Shown: positions 1 through 8,857 of the stretch, piece after piece
Layout of the letters: every line of letters starts with the position of its first letter
Numbering within the stretch: the first letter of the stretch is position 1
Assembly: GCF_000702625.1 (NCBI RefSeq)
Contig: NZ_JNIS01000001.1
Span: 2,856,001-2,920,000 of the forward strand
Reading direction: 5' to 3'
Source of the DNA: Exiguobacterium oxidotolerans JCM 12280
Lineage (GTDB): Bacteria; Bacillota; Bacilli; Exiguobacteriales; Exiguobacteriaceae
DNA: 64,000 nt
Program-made: the position numbers and the translations under genes
The notes under the pieces: model-generated
Told to the model about the DNA's origin: nothing
Seen by the model: only the letters and a program-made list of their open reading frames with translations
Database searches by the model: none

Positions 1-140
1 CCTTTAACTAAGTTAGGGTGAACAGCTAACTTCAGCCTATCATGTAGATTTACAGATAAAGCAACAAGTTGGCAACATTTCCCTAACAGTCTTGTAAGGT
101 TCGGGCTGAGAGGATGGCTTTTTTGACGATAGAAGGGACA

Positions 141-196
141 AAAAAAGATTCCCTTCACATTGTGTCCGAGGAAACAAGTGAAGTGAGAATCTTTTC
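141..196 (-). terminator. Terminator of the MFS exporter gene
   Basis: Inverted repeat with arms AAAGATTCCCTTCAC (144-158) and GTGAAGTGAGAATCTTT (about 178-194). Read on the minus strand it is followed by a T-run, and it sits just past the stop of the exporter gene. Bases 1-140 hold nothing I can identify. Confidence 0.65.
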
Positions 197-208
197 GTTC
201 CAGTTCGT

Positions 209-1396
209 TTATGATACGCGTCGGTCGAGTCGGAAGCTAATCGCAGTCAACAACGCGGCAAGCAAAGCGACTAGTCCGCCGACGAGCGCCGTATTCATCA
301 TCGGTCCGCTCGCATACACGAGTCCACCGAGCGCGGAGCCGAAGGCAATCCCGACGTTACTTGCGACCGGCATCAAGGACGCAGCCAGTCCTTTCGCTTC
401 CGGATTGAACTTTTCCGCCAAGTCGATCAAATAGATTTGTGTCGACGTCGTCAATAAAATCGACATCAGTGACATCAAGGCGATGTTGATCAGTCCGAGC
501 GTGACGGAAGACGTTGTGACATATAGGGCTGCTAAGACGATGGCTTGCACGACGAACACGAACCGTAACCGGCCGATTGGATTATGACTGGCGATCTTCC
601 CGGCGAGAATGTTACTGAAAATCGAGACGACGCCGTACGCGAGGAGGATCGGACTGATCCAGCCCCGCGGCAGCTCAAGTTCAAGTTCGAGAATCGGCAC
701 GAGGTACGTGTAGACGACATAGGTCGCACCAAAACCGAACGACGGGATGAAGAAAGCGATCATGATGCGCGGATTTGCGAGCAGGCGCAGTTGATCCTTA
801 ACCGAACTTGTCGCCGTCGCCTGTTGCCGTGGGACGACTTTGAAGACGGCAAGAAATGCTAGCAACCCGAGACCGGTCGTCAGCCAAAACGTCGCTTCAA
901 AACCGGCGTGTTGCCCGATGAACGTGCCGATCGGAACACCGAAGACGTTCGCGAGCGTAAAGCCGCCGAAGATGAACGACACGGCGACACCGCGTTTCGC
1001 AATCGGAACACTGTCACTCGCGACGACCATCGCCAGCGAAATCAAGACACCGGTCAGGACGGCGGTGACGATCCGTGTGGCGAGCAGAAGCGAGTAGGTG
1101 TCGGCGATGCTGCTGCAAAAGTTCAAGACGACCCAAACAAAGATCAGGCTGAGCATCAATTTGCGACGTTCGAACCGCCCCGTGATCGACATCGTGACCG
1201 GTGTCCCGATCGCGAAGGCAATCGCAAAGGCGGAGACGAGTGTCCCGGCTTTCGCGATCGTAATCCCGAGGGCCGAAGCGATTTCTGATAAAATCCCGAC
1301 GATGACGAATTCGCTTGTGCCTAAGACGAACGTCAGCAGGGAGAGGGTGGCGATTAAAAGCCAGTCCGTTTTACGTAAACGGGTAGTAGATGACAT
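209..1396 (-). CDS. MFS transporter, DHA1-type drug or sugar efflux family
   Basis: A 395-residue integral membrane protein with about 12 hydrophobic segments, the usual size for a 12-TM major facilitator. The N-terminus carries the GTSEFVIVGIL-type segment typical of the AraJ/YdhP/NepI branch of DHA1 exporters. The loop between TM2 and TM3 has the MFS motif A variant GRFERR (residues 73-78). Members use the proton gradient to export drugs, sugars or nucleosides; the substrate cannot be read from sequence. The ATG is preceded on the minus strand by GAGGAATTG, a reasonable ribosome site. The gene is monocistronic, with a terminator behind it and a short GCGCC/GGCGC hairpin in its leader. Confidence 0.85.
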   Translation of the reverse strand: MSSTTRLRKTDWLLIATLSLLTFVLGTSEFVIVGILSEIASALGITIAKAGTLVSAFAIAFAIGTPVTMSITGRFERRKLMLSLIFVWVVLNFCSSIADTYSLLLATRIVTAVLTGVLISLAMVVASDSVPIAKRGVAVSFIFGGFTLANVFGVPIGTFIGQHAGFEATFWLTTGLGLLAFLAVFKVVPRQQATATSSVKDQLRLLANPRIMIAFFIPSFGFGATYVVYTYLVPILELELELPRGWISPILLAYGVVSIFSNILAGKIASHNPIGRLRFVFVVQAIVLAALYVTTSSVTLGLINIALMSLMSILLTTSTQIYLIDLAEKFNPEAKGLAASLMPVASNVGIAFGSALGGLVYASGPMMNTALVGGLVALLAALLTAISFRLDRRVS

Positions 1397-1412
1397 ATCA
1401 ATTCCTCAATTC

Positions 1413-1432
1413 TAGCGCCAAGCGGCGCGAAA
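1413..1432 (-). promoter_or_regulatory. Small GC hairpin in the exporter leader
   Basis: The bases GCGCC-AAGC-GGCGC form a compact 5-bp stem between the putative promoter (TTCACC, 17 bp, TATTCT on the minus strand) and the ribosome site of the MFS gene. It could be an operator or an mRNA structure; no function can be assigned. Confidence 0.3.
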
Positions 1433-1524
1433 CTATCGTTTTTCAGAATAGCATGATTCGTGTGTCAGGTGAACGGGAATCGGATGGAAACGGAAAAGAA
1501 GTACTATTTTGAATAGCATGTCAA

Positions 1525-1552
1525 TTTTCTTCAGGCAAGACTACGCTATAAT
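1525..1552 (+). promoter_or_regulatory. Promoter of the osmC-like gene
   Basis: TTTTCT, a 16-bp spacer, then a perfect TATAAT (1547-1552). Its position argues that translation starts downstream at 1602 rather than at an earlier in-frame codon. Confidence 0.55.
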
Positions 1553-1601
1553 GAAGGAGAGCGAACCGGACCAAACTAAAAATCGAAAGGTAGTGAGAAA
1601 A

Positions 1602-2027
1602 ATGCAAGCGACGATTACGTGGAATCACAAGATGGGCTTTAGTGGCATGACGGAGTCCGGACACCAACTGGCAATGGATGCAGCACCTGAAAATAACGGG
1701 GAGAACGGCGCACCACGACCAACCGAGTTGTTGTTGCACGCAGTCGCCGGCTGTACGGGGATGGACATCGTCTCCATTTTAGAAAAAATGCGTTTACCGT
1801 TAACCTCGTTTGAGATGGACATTGAGGGAGAACGGGCGACGGAACACCCGCGCCGCTTTACGACGATTTCGATTCATTATCGTCTCGAAGGCGACTTGCC
1901 GGACGATAAAGTCCGCCGTGCCGTCTCGTTATCAAAAGATAAATACTGTTCTGTCTCGAAATCGCTGAATGCTGAAATTGAAGTCTATTATTCAATCAAT
2001 GGCGTCCGAAACGAGGAACCGCTTTGA
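1602..2027 (+). CDS. OsmC family protein (YhfA-like redox protein)
   Basis: A 141-residue protein of the OsmC/Ohr fold. The family includes organic-hydroperoxide reductases whose two cysteines reduce peroxides. Here Cys51 (GCTGMDIV) and Cys116 (KYCSVSKSL) occupy the two conserved positions, so the redox pair is intact. The PTELLLHAVAGC segment before the first cysteine is typical of the YhfA-like branch, whose physiological substrate is less clear than for Ohr. An earlier in-frame start at 1509 would run across the TATAAT promoter, so ATG 1602 is chosen. The stop overlaps the TTG start of the next gene by three bases (TTGA), indicating translational coupling. Confidence 0.85.
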   Translation: MQATITWNHKMGFSGMTESGHQLAMDAAPENNGENGAPRPTELLLHAVAGCTGMDIVSILEKMRLPLTSFEMDIEGERATEHPRRFTTISIHYRLEGDLPDDKVRRAVSLSKDKYCSVSKSLNAEIEVYYSINGVRNEEPL

Positions 2028-3256
2028 AACCGATTTACCTGCTTTTAACGGCATGCTTTTTGACGGCATGTGCGAGTGAACCAGCAACAGAACCGAAGAC
2101 GAAACCGGAACCGAAGACGAGTCAGCAACAGCCGGTCGCTGACGAACCGACGGCTGCTGAACAGGCGGAGCAAGATATCAAACGTCAGCTCGAAAAACTC
2201 TCGACTGCTGAGAAGGTCGATCAATTGTTATACATCGGGATCAGCGGGACGACGTTATCGGACGCGGACCGCCGTCTGTTAAACGATCACGCGATGGGCG
2301 GTGTCCTGTTACTCGGAGGCAATATCACGTCAGACGCCCAACTGAAAACCTTGACGGCAGCAATCAAGAACGCACAAGACGACGAAGCGCTCGCTTTCCT
2401 CGGCTTCGATGAAGAAGGAGGACGTGTCAGTCGTGTCCCGGATCAAACGTTTCATTTACCTCCGAGTCTGACGCTCGGTCAGAAAAACGATCCGGCATTG
2501 ATGTTAGAAACCGGACAGGCGCTTGGTGCGATGTCACGGTTTTATGGATTTAATATGGATTTTGCCCCGGTTCTTGATGTCAACAGCAATCCGGCGAACC
2601 CGATCATCGGTGACCGGGCAGTCAGTGCTGAGCCGGATGACGTCGCGCGACTCGGTATTCCCTTAATGGAAGGAATCAAGTCGGAAGACGTCGTTCCGGT
2701 CGTCAAACATTTTCCCGGACACGGCGATACGACCGTCGACTCGCATGTCGGCTTACCGACCGTGACGAAGACGAAAGCGCAACTCGAGCAACTGGAACTC
2801 GTCCCGTTCAAAGCGGCCATCGATGCTGGAGCGGAGATGGTGATGGTCGCACATATTTTATTCCCGGCGCTCGATGCGAACAATCCGTCGTCGTTATCGG
2901 AGCCGGTCATGCAACAGCTATTGCGTGACGAGTTGAAGTTTGATGGCGTCATCGTGACGGACGACCTCGTAATGGGTGCAATCACGAAACAATATGGTCT
3001 CGCCCAAGCTGCGCGACTGGCGCTAGAACGTGGTGCCGACATGGCGATGTTCTCGCAAGCCGGTGCTTACGCGGATGTCCATGCGGCAATTATGCAGGGG
3101 ATCAAAGACAAGTCGTTATCACGGGCTGACCTCGACGCGAAGGTGACACGTGTCTTACGTCTGAAACAAGCGTATGATTTAGCAGACACGAAGCTGATTC
3201 CAACGCGTGAACAATTGACGGAACAGGTCAAAACGATCAAGGATACGCTGAACTGA
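2024..3256 (+). CDS. nagZ: Lipoprotein beta-N-acetylhexosaminidase, GH3 (NagZ-type)
   Basis: A 410-residue glycoside hydrolase family 3 protein. It begins with a lipoprotein signal, MKPIYLLLTACFLTAC, with lipobox LTAC and lipidated Cys16. A Pro/Lys/Glu/Gln-rich linker (to about residue 55) leads to the catalytic barrel. The NagZ signature KHFPGHGDTTVDSH is at residues 228-241, with the Asp-His acid/base pair on that loop. The nucleophile is in the TDDL segment near Asp313. FDEEGGRV is another family landmark. Such enzymes remove GlcNAc from peptidoglycan fragments; in Gram-positives they act outside the membrane during wall recycling. It lacks the extra C-terminal domain found in longer Bacillus versions such as YbbD. 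Translation is coupled to the OsmC gene through a TTGA overlap. Confidence 0.88.
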   Translation: MKPIYLLLTACFLTACASEPATEPKTKPEPKTSQQQPVADEPTAAEQAEQDIKRQLEKLSTAEKVDQLLYIGISGTTLSDADRRLLNDHAMGGVLLLGGNITSDAQLKTLTAAIKNAQDDEALAFLGFDEEGGRVSRVPDQTFHLPPSLTLGQKNDPALMLETGQALGAMSRFYGFNMDFAPVLDVNSNPANPIIGDRAVSAEPDDVARLGIPLMEGIKSEDVVPVVKHFPGHGDTTVDSHVGLPTVTKTKAQLEQLELVPFKAAIDAGAEMVMVAHILFPALDANNPSSLSEPVMQQLLRDELKFDGVIVTDDLVMGAITKQYGLAQAARLALERGADMAMFSQAGAYADVHAAIMQGIKDKSLSRADLDAKVTRVLRLKQAYDLADTKLIPTREQLTEQVKTIKDTLN

Positions 3257-3326
3257 CAAGTCAGACTAGAAATCAAGCGAGTGGTCATGGTAGACTACGA
3301 ATGAACCAACCAACACTAAATAGTTC

Positions 3327-3415
3327 TACACTAGGGGAGTCTCGCAGCAGACTGAGACGGAAATATCCGGACCCTTTGAACCTGATCTAGTTCGTACTAG
3401 CGGAGGGAAGTGGCT
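3327..3415 (+). promoter_or_regulatory. TPP riboswitch aptamer (thi box), thiazole operon
   Basis: Conserved thi-box blocks appear in order: CTAGGGGAG (P1/P2), CTGAGA (3352-3357), ACCCTTTGAACCTGAT (3371-3386) and CGGAGGGAAGTGG (3401-3413). These match the thiamin pyrophosphate-sensing fold. It lies about 100 bases before tenI with a strong terminator between, so TPP binding should switch transcription off. Confidence 0.95.
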
Positions 3416-3457
3416 TCTGATTATCATCCTGTCTCAGGTCTTACCTAGACATTCTTC

Positions 3458-3493
3458 GGACCACTCCATCATGTTCATGGGGTGGTCCTTTTT
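3458..3493 (+). terminator. TPP riboswitch terminator
   Basis: Ten-pair stem GGACCACTCC (3458-3467) with GGGGTGGTCC (3479-3488) followed by a T-run. This is the expression platform of the riboswitch, directly ahead of the tenI ribosome site. Confidence 0.85.
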
Positions 3494-3514
3494 GTGTAGC
3501 AAGGAGGAGAAGGT

Positions 3515-4105
3515 ATGCGTCCGAAGTTACATATTGTGACGACCGGGACAAAAGAGCTGACACATCTTCTAGAAGTCTTGCCGGCTGTTTCGCCGTACGC
3601 CGACAAGATTCATATCCGGGAACCGGGTTGGTCGGCGGACCGACTCGTCCAATTGATCGAGGCGCTAGTATGTGCCGGTGTTCCACGTGAAAAACTAATC
3701 GTCCATGACCGGCTCGATGTCGCCCTCGTGACGAAGGCAAGTGTCCAGTTGACGTCGCGTAGTATTCCCGTTGCCGTCGTGCGCCGTCAATTCGGCGAGC
3801 TACAGATCGGCCGATCAATCCACTCATTGACGGAAGCGCTTGAGACGGGCAGCGACTTCGTCATGTATGGTCATGTCTTTGCGACGGCGTCAAAACAGGA
3901 CGTCGCCCCGCGCGGACTCGCGGCACTCGCGCAAATCGTCACGTTTTCAAAAGTCCCCGTCATCGCGATCGGTGGGATTCAGCCGGAGAATGTCGCGGGT
4001 GTCCTCGCGACCGGCGTTGCTGGCATCGCTGTGATGTCAGGGATTCTCGGTCAGGCAAATCCGGTCGAAACAGCCCGGTCGTATCGCGAGGTGCTTGATC
4101 AATGA
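3515..4105 (+). CDS. tenI: Thiazole tautomerase TenI
   Basis: A 196-residue TIM-barrel protein of the ThiE/TenI family. TenI speeds aromatisation of the thiazole product made by ThiG; ThiE is the related thiamin-phosphate synthase. The length, the divergent active-site segment IHIREPGW, and its place as first gene before thiO favour TenI over ThiE. The phosphate-binding AIGGIQPENV segment lies in the C-terminal half. The ATG follows AAGGAGGAGAAGGT, a strong ribosome site, and the gene sits right behind the riboswitch terminator. The stop overlaps the thiO start by four bases. B. subtilis has tenA just upstream of tenI; no tenA is present here. Confidence 0.88.
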   Translation: MRPKLHIVTTGTKELTHLLEVLPAVSPYADKIHIREPGWSADRLVQLIEALVCAGVPREKLIVHDRLDVALVTKASVQLTSRSIPVAVVRRQFGELQIGRSIHSLTEALETGSDFVMYGHVFATASKQDVAPRGLAALAQIVTFSKVPVIAIGGIQPENVAGVLATGVAGIAVMSGILGQANPVETARSYREVLDQ

Positions 4106-5106
4106 AAGCAACAGAGACTTTAATCATCGGTGCAGGCGTAATCGGTTTGATGCTCGCCTACGAATTGCTCAAACGAGGACAGCCGGTACGCGTGCTTGAG
4201 CAAAGCCGGTGTGGCGAAGGAGCGACGCGGGCGGCAGCCGGCATGCTTGCGACGGATCATGAACTGATGCCTGCCTTACATCAACTGGCGGCAGCGAGTC
4301 GACAGCTTTATCCCGACCTCGTCCGTGAGCTGTTTAATGAGACCGGCATTGATAGTGGCTATAAAGAAAATCCCTTTCGGTTGATCCGGGGGCACGAGGA
4401 AATTCAATTTGCATCCGTCGGTCAAATTGATCCCGTCCAGTTGACGCGTTCGCTCCGTCAGGCAATTATCGGACGCGGCGGTGTGATTGAAGAACAGACG
4501 ACGGTCACGGGACTGCTCCGGGCAGGGGCGACCGTCGTCGGCGTTGCGACGAGTAACGGTAAGCGCGAAGCGAGGAACGTCGTGGTCGCAAGCGGTCGGG
4601 GGGCGGAAGCGTTACTCGCGACGAGTGGTATCGAGATCGCGACGGTCCCGGTCAAAGGCGAATGCCTTGCCGTCCGGCTTCCGGGACATGTCTTGACCGA
4701 GACGTTGTTTAGCGACGACGTCTACCTCGTCCCGAAGTTTGACGGACGGATCATCATCGGGGCGACGGAACGGATCGGTGACGAGACGACATCGGTCAGC
4801 GTCAGCGGGATTGAACATCTCCTGCAGGCGGCGGCGCGACTATTCCCGGCAATCAGAGAAGCGGAAATCGTGGACATCTGGTCCGGGATTCGTCCACAAA
4901 CAGCGGACGGATTGCCTTATCTCGGGCAGGTCCCGGGAGTCGGGCACCTATTCGTCGCGACCGGGCATCATCGGCACGGGATATTACTCGCCCCAATCAC
5001 GGCGTCCATCCTGGCAGACGAGGTAACGGGCATCGCGACGAAATATGAGCTTCGTCCGTTTTCATTACATGAATCGAGGAGGAACACGAATGCAACTCAC
5101 CATTAA
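4102..5106 (+). CDS. thiO: Glycine oxidase ThiO
   Basis: A 334-residue FAD-dependent D-amino-acid-oxidase-fold enzyme that oxidises glycine to the imine (dehydroglycine) used by ThiG to build the thiazole ring. The Rossmann FAD motif GAGVIGLMLAYELLKRG is at residues 10-26, followed by an acidic residue at the end of strand 2 (VLEQ). The C-terminal GIRPQTADGLPYLG and TGHHRHGILLAP segments are typical of the family. The start overlaps the tenI stop (ATGA) and the end overlaps thiS by 17 bases, so the operon is tightly coupled. It is the aerobic alternative to tyrosine-using ThiH. Confidence 0.9.
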   Translation: MKATETLIIGAGVIGLMLAYELLKRGQPVRVLEQSRCGEGATRAAAGMLATDHELMPALHQLAAASRQLYPDLVRELFNETGIDSGYKENPFRLIRGHEEIQFASVGQIDPVQLTRSLRQAIIGRGGVIEEQTTVTGLLRAGATVVGVATSNGKREARNVVVASGRGAEALLATSGIEIATVPVKGECLAVRLPGHVLTETLFSDDVYLVPKFDGRIIIGATERIGDETTSVSVSGIEHLLQAAARLFPAIREAEIVDIWSGIRPQTADGLPYLGQVPGVGHLFVATGHHRHGILLAPITASILADEVTGIATKYELRPFSLHESRRNTNATHH

Positions 5107-5293
5107 TGGTCAACCGTATACGCTTGACGGATCGATTTCGACAATCGACGGATTGATTCATCATCTCAATTTGACGGAAAAAATGGTCATCATCGAACAG
5201 AATCGACAGATTGTCGAGCGGACAGCATACCAAAACACACCCATTCAAACAGGCGATTCTTTTGAAATCGTTCACTTCGTAGGAGGCGGTTAA
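5090..5293 (+). CDS. thiS: Sulfur carrier protein ThiS
   Basis: A 67-residue ubiquitin-like protein ending in Gly-Gly-Gly. ThiF adenylates its C-terminal glycine, which is then converted to a thiocarboxylate that donates sulfur to the thiazole. The ATG at 5090 is chosen over the in-frame codon at 5045 because AGGAGG (about 5077-5082) is correctly spaced before it and the 67-residue length is that of ThiS. It overlaps the end of thiO by 17 bases and is two bases from thiG. Confidence 0.92.
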   Translation: MQLTINGQPYTLDGSISTIDGLIHHLNLTEKMVIIEQNRQIVERTAYQNTPIQTGDSFEIVHFVGGG

Positions 5294-5295
5294 TC

Positions 5296-6060
5296 ATGTT
5301 AACGATTGGTCAAACGACATTTCAGTCGCGGTTATTACTCGGAACGGGCAAATACCCCGACGTGACGACACAGCAGCAAGCAGTCGAGGCATCGGGAGCA
5401 GACATCCTGACTTTTTCCGTGCGCCGGATGGATATCTTCGAAGCGAGTCAACCGAACTTTTTAGAGGCGCTTGATTTGAGTCAGTATCATTTATTACCGA
5501 ACACGGCGGGGGCGAAGACAGCGGAAGAAGCGGTTCGGCTGGCAAAACTTGCCCGCGCGTCCGGACTGTGCGACATGGTCAAAGTTGAAGTCATCGGTTG
5601 TGATAAAACGCTGTTACCGGACCCGATCGAAACGTTGCGGGCATCGGAAGAATTATTAAAAGAAGGATTCACCGTCTTACCGTACACGTCAGACGATTTG
5701 TTGTTGGCACGAAGACTGGAAGAACTCGGGTGTCACGCCATCATGCCTGCCGCGTCCCCAATCGGATCCGGACAAGGAATTCTAAATCCACTGGCCTTAA
5801 GCTTCATCATCGAACAGATGACGGTCCCGGTCATCGTCGATGCAGGAATCGGTTCACCGACCGATGTCGCCTACGCAATGGAACTCGGCGCAGACGCCGT
5901 CTTACTTAATTCGGCTGTCGCCCATGCGAACGACCCGGTCAAGATGGCGCGAGCGATGAAGCTTGCCGTCGAAGCGGGGCGACTTGGCTTTGAAGCGGGA
6001 CGGATCGAAAAGAAACGGTACGCGACGGCGAGTAGTCCCGAGACAGGGATGAGTCGATGA
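5296..6060 (+). CDS. thiG: Thiazole synthase ThiG
   Basis: A 254-residue TIM-barrel enzyme that condenses deoxyxylulose 5-phosphate, dehydroglycine from ThiO and sulfur from ThiS thiocarboxylate into the thiazole phosphate. The imine-forming lysine is Lys96 in the VKVEVIG segment, matching the usual position. The barrel-end motifs [20 protein letters not shown] and LLNSAV are intact. The ATG follows AGGAGGCGG inside the thiS 3' end. The stop overlaps the thiF start (ATGA). Confidence 0.95.
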   Translation: MLTIGQTTFQSRLLLGTGKYPDVTTQQQAVEASGADILTFSVRRMDIFEASQPNFLEALDLSQYHLLPNTAGAKTAEEAVRLAKLARASGLCDMVKVEVIGCDKTLLPDPIETLRASEELLKEGFTVLPYTSDDLLLARRLEELGCHAIMPAASPIGSGQGILNPLALSFIIEQMTVPVIVDAGIGSPTDVAYAMELGADAVLLNSAVAHANDPVKMARAMKLAVEAGRLGFEAGRIEKKRYATASSPETGMSR

Positions 6061-7067
6061 CGGATCGTTATTCACGGCAAACCCGGTTTCGTCCGATCGG
6101 TCAGGCGGGACAGGATGAGCTGACAAAAAAACATGTCCTCATCATCGGCATGGGCGCACTCGGAACGGCAAGTGCCGAACAACTCGTCCGGGCCGGAATC
6201 GGCAAGCTGACGATCGTCGACCGTGATTACGTCGAGTGGAGCAATCTTCAACGCCAGCATCTTTATACAGAGGACGATGCCGCACAGCATGTCCCGAAAG
6301 CGATCGCGGCGGAGCGCCGCTTAAATGCCATCAATCAGGAAGTCGAGATTATAGCCCATGTCACCGATGTCACGCGTTACGAATTACCGCAATTGATCTC
6401 AGGTGTCGATTTGATTCTTGACGCAACCGATCACTTCGATATCCGGATGCTGATTAATGATGTGGCGGCGCAACACAAGATTCCGTGGATTTACGGAGGG
6501 TGCGTCGGGAGTTACGGCATGACCTATACGGTCCTCCCGGACGAGACCCCGTGTCTGCATTGTCTGCTCGAACATTTACCGCGCGGGCAAGCGACGTGCG
6601 AGACGGCGGGTGTGATTGGTCCGGCGATTCAACTCGTCGCCGCTTATCAAGTCACGGAAGCCTTGAAACTCCTCGTCGGTGCGACGGACGCGTTACGGCA
6701 GGAATTGCTCGCGTTCGACGTCTGGACGAATGAACAGAGCCGGATCAATGTCGCGTCTTTAAAGAAGGCATCATGCCCGTCCTGCGGCGAGAACCGGACC
6801 TATCCGTATTTGACGCACATGCCGGTGCAGTTTACAACATTGTGTGGACGTGACGCCGTCCAGGTCCGTGGAGATGAATCACGTGACTTAGAACGTCTTG
6901 AACAGAATCTGAGCCCGGTCGTCAGTATCGTCGCGAAAAATCCGTACTTGCTCAGTTTTAAGACAAAGACGCATCGATTCGTCGCCTTTCGTGACGGGCG
7001 TGTCCTGATTCATGGGGAACAGGAACTCGTCCGTGCGAAACAGCTCTATCACGCCTTTTTCGGTTAA
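6057..7067 (+). CDS. thiF: ThiS adenylyltransferase ThiF
   Basis: A 336-residue E1-like enzyme that activates the ThiS C-terminus with ATP. The nucleotide-binding GMGALGTAS loop is at residues 31-39, the QRQH segment follows, and DATDHF marks the substrate side. Structural zinc is bound by two CxxC pairs (CLHC and CPSC). The [11 protein letters not shown] segment has the conserved cysteine. Roughly 85 C-terminal residues beyond the second CxxC match the longer Bacillus ThiF rather than short MoeB, and no rhodanese domain is seen. It is the last gene of the operon; thiD, which follows in B. subtilis, is absent here. Confidence 0.9.
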   Translation: MTDRYSRQTRFRPIGQAGQDELTKKHVLIIGMGALGTASAEQLVRAGIGKLTIVDRDYVEWSNLQRQHLYTEDDAAQHVPKAIAAERRLNAINQEVEIIAHVTDVTRYELPQLISGVDLILDATDHFDIRMLINDVAAQHKIPWIYGGCVGSYGMTYTVLPDETPCLHCLLEHLPRGQATCETAGVIGPAIQLVAAYQVTEALKLLVGATDALRQELLAFDVWTNEQSRINVASLKKASCPSCGENRTYPYLTHMPVQFTTLCGRDAVQVRGDESRDLERLEQNLSPVVSIVAKNPYLLSFKTKTHRFVAFRDGRVLIHGEQELVRAKQLYHAFFG

Positions 7068-7105
7068 AAAGTCACAAATAAATCAAACTAACATTCAAAA
7101 TATAT

Positions 7106-7131
7106 GTTTTAGATGTTTGGAAAAGAGGTAA
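7106..7131 (+). promoter_or_regulatory. Possible sigma-B type promoter
   Basis: GTTTTA, 14 bases, AGGTAA. This is one mismatch from the general-stress consensus GTTTWW-N14-GGGWAW and lies about 60 bases before the next gene. Low certainty because the motif is short. Confidence 0.3.
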
Positions 7132-7193
7132 ATAAGACTTCAAGACATAAAATGGCGTTTTAGGTAGACTGAAAGCGAAGAGGAGTGATTAGG

Positions 7194-7556
7194 ATGAAAC
7201 AAGAATTCGATAAAATGGTCCAATCATCGGACCAGACGAAGCGGACAGAACAGACAGCTGAACCGGTTCAGCAGGCGAATTGGAATCCAGATCGGTACCG
7301 GACAAACTTAAATCCGTTCTATCTGTCACCTTGTAGCGTCGAACGACGGGAAGATGTTGAAGCACATGCCAATCATCTGATCGAAGTTGAACCAGACGCG
7401 TCCCCTCTTGCCCAAATTTTCGAGCAACAACAAACAGCCCATATACCGAACAAACATCGTAGCTCAAAATTCACGACAGGAATTGTAGTCGGTGCTATCA
7501 TCGGAGGGTCCGTCTCCATCATCACTTCTGTCAAGCGGTTGCGGCACAAACATTAA
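7194..7556 (+). CDS. Small hypothetical protein with C-terminal membrane anchor
   Basis: A 120-residue protein I do not recognise. The first 90 residues are polar, rich in Gln, Glu, Thr and Arg, with no signal peptide. A single glycine-rich hydrophobic segment (GIVVGAIIGGSVSIITS) lies near the C-terminus, followed by basic residues, consistent with a tail anchor facing the cytoplasm. The segment resembles the anchor of YtxH-like general-stress proteins, but the order of parts is reversed. ATG 7194 is preferred over GTG 7185 because GAGGAG is spaced properly before it. It may be stress-controlled (possible sigma-B site upstream). A terminator follows. Confidence 0.6.
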   Translation: MKQEFDKMVQSSDQTKRTEQTAEPVQQANWNPDRYRTNLNPFYLSPCSVERREDVEAHANHLIEVEPDASPLAQIFEQQQTAHIPNKHRSSKFTTGIVVGAIIGGSVSIITSVKRLRHKH

Positions 7557-7581
7557 GGAAATGAATGCATGGAATGTAAAG

Positions 7582-7627
7582 GATAGTAAGGTCCGGTCGC
7601 GTCCGGTCTTTACTGTCTTTTTTTTGA
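7582..7627 (+). terminator. Terminator after the small anchored protein gene
   Basis: Arms GATAGTAAGGTCCGG and CCGGTCTTTACTGTC pair over about 15 positions, followed by eight T. Confidence 0.8.
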
Positions 7628-7735
7628 TTGCAGACGCATGCCGGATCGAAGCGTATGCGCGGACGAGAGTCGTCATTGCCGTTTAAGACGTGTTAAACTG
7701 GACTTAATATATTAGTAAAGTGAGGGTGAGGAAAG

Positions 7736-8857
7736 ATGAAATGGATTCATACAGCGGATTGGCATTTAGGCAAGATCGTTCACGGCGAATCGATGATTGA
7801 CAATCAACGGGCCGCGCTCGAAGCATTTTTAGCATTACTCGACCGGGAACGTCCGGACGCGGTGGTCATTGCGGGCGACTTATATGATCGCGCCGTCCCA
7901 CCGACCGAGGCGGTCGAACTGCTCGACGCGACACTCGCGGACATCGTCCTCGACCGCGGGATTCCGGTCATCGCGATCAGCGGTAACCACGATTCGGCGG
8001 AACGGCTCAGTTTCGCGACGACCTTGCTCGAACGGTCAGGTCTGCATCTCGCTGGTAAATTAACACCGGTGATTGAACCAATCGAGATTAAAGGCGTCAA
8101 GTTTTATCCGGTCCCGTTCGCAGATCCGGCGATCGTCCGTTACGTCTATCAGGACGACACGATTCGGAATCATGACGAAGCGATGCGAAAAATCATCGAA
8201 CCCTTAACAATTACAGGACCGAGCGTCCTCGTCGGTCATGCTTTCGTCATCGGTGGACTTGAGACCGACTCGGAGCGTCAACTGTCGGTCGGGACGGCAG
8301 GGCAAATCAGTGCCAGTACGTTTGCGCCGTTCACTTACACGGCACTCGGTCACCTACATAACCCGCTCGCGATCCGTTCCGAGACGATCCGGTACAGTGG
8401 ATCACTTTTAAAGTATTCGTTTTCGGAAGCGAGTCACGTCAAAGGCGTTGATATCCTGACGCTCAATGACGCAGGAACGTTTGAACGTCGCTTTGAGCCG
8501 ATTGCCCCGAAACGCGATTTACGGGAGGTGACGGGAACGCTCGCCGAGCTGATGGATCCGACGTTCGTCGCGACACAATCGACGGACGACTACATCAAAA
8601 TCAACTTGACGGACGCGGAAGCGTTGATTGATCCGATGGGTAAGCTGAAAAAAGTTTATCCGAACATCCTGCATCTAGAGCGGACCGGTTTTACCCGTGA
8701 GAGCACACGCTCCGTCCAAGCATCGCGCGACCAGGTCAAGACGGCGACGCTAACCGATTTATTCAGTGAGTTTTATGAAGCAGTCCGGGAAAAACGACCG
8801 ACGGATGCGATGCAGACCGTCTTAGAGGAGGAAGCGACATGCGGCCAGAACGATTGA
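7736..8857 (+). CDS. sbcD: Exonuclease subunit SbcD
   Basis: A 373-residue calcineurin-like nuclease, the bacterial Mre11. All metallophosphatase motifs are visible: TADWHLGK near the N-terminus (Asp8, His10), AGDLYDR, SGNHDS, VGHAF and LGHLH. With SbcC it forms an ATP-dependent dsDNA exonuclease and hairpin-opening endonuclease that processes palindromes and blocked DNA ends. The ATG follows GTGAGGGTGAGGAAAG. The 3' end overlaps sbcC by 19 bases, which is typical for the pair. Confidence 0.94.
   Translation: MKWIHTADWHLGKIVHGESMIDNQRAALEAFLALLDRERPDAVVIAGDLYDRAVPPTEAVELLDATLADIVLDRGIPVIAISGNHDSAERLSFATTLLERSGLHLAGKLTPVIEPIEIKGVKFYPVPFADPAIVRYVYQDDTIRNHDEAMRKIIEPLTITGPSVLVGHAFVIGGLETDSERQLSVGTAGQISASTFAPFTYTALGHLHNPLAIRSETIRYSGSLLKYSFSEASHVKGVDILTLNDAGTFERRFEPIAPKRDLREVTGTLAELMDPTFVATQSTDDYIKINLTDAEALIDPMGKLKKVYPNILHLERTGFTRESTRSVQASRDQVKTATLTDLFSEFYEAVREKRPTDAMQTVLEEEATCGQND

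Noticed and set aside
908-1288. A 126-codon ORF opposite the MFS gene
   Set aside because: Its composition (Arg, Asp, Glu) mirrors the complementary strand of a membrane protein gene.
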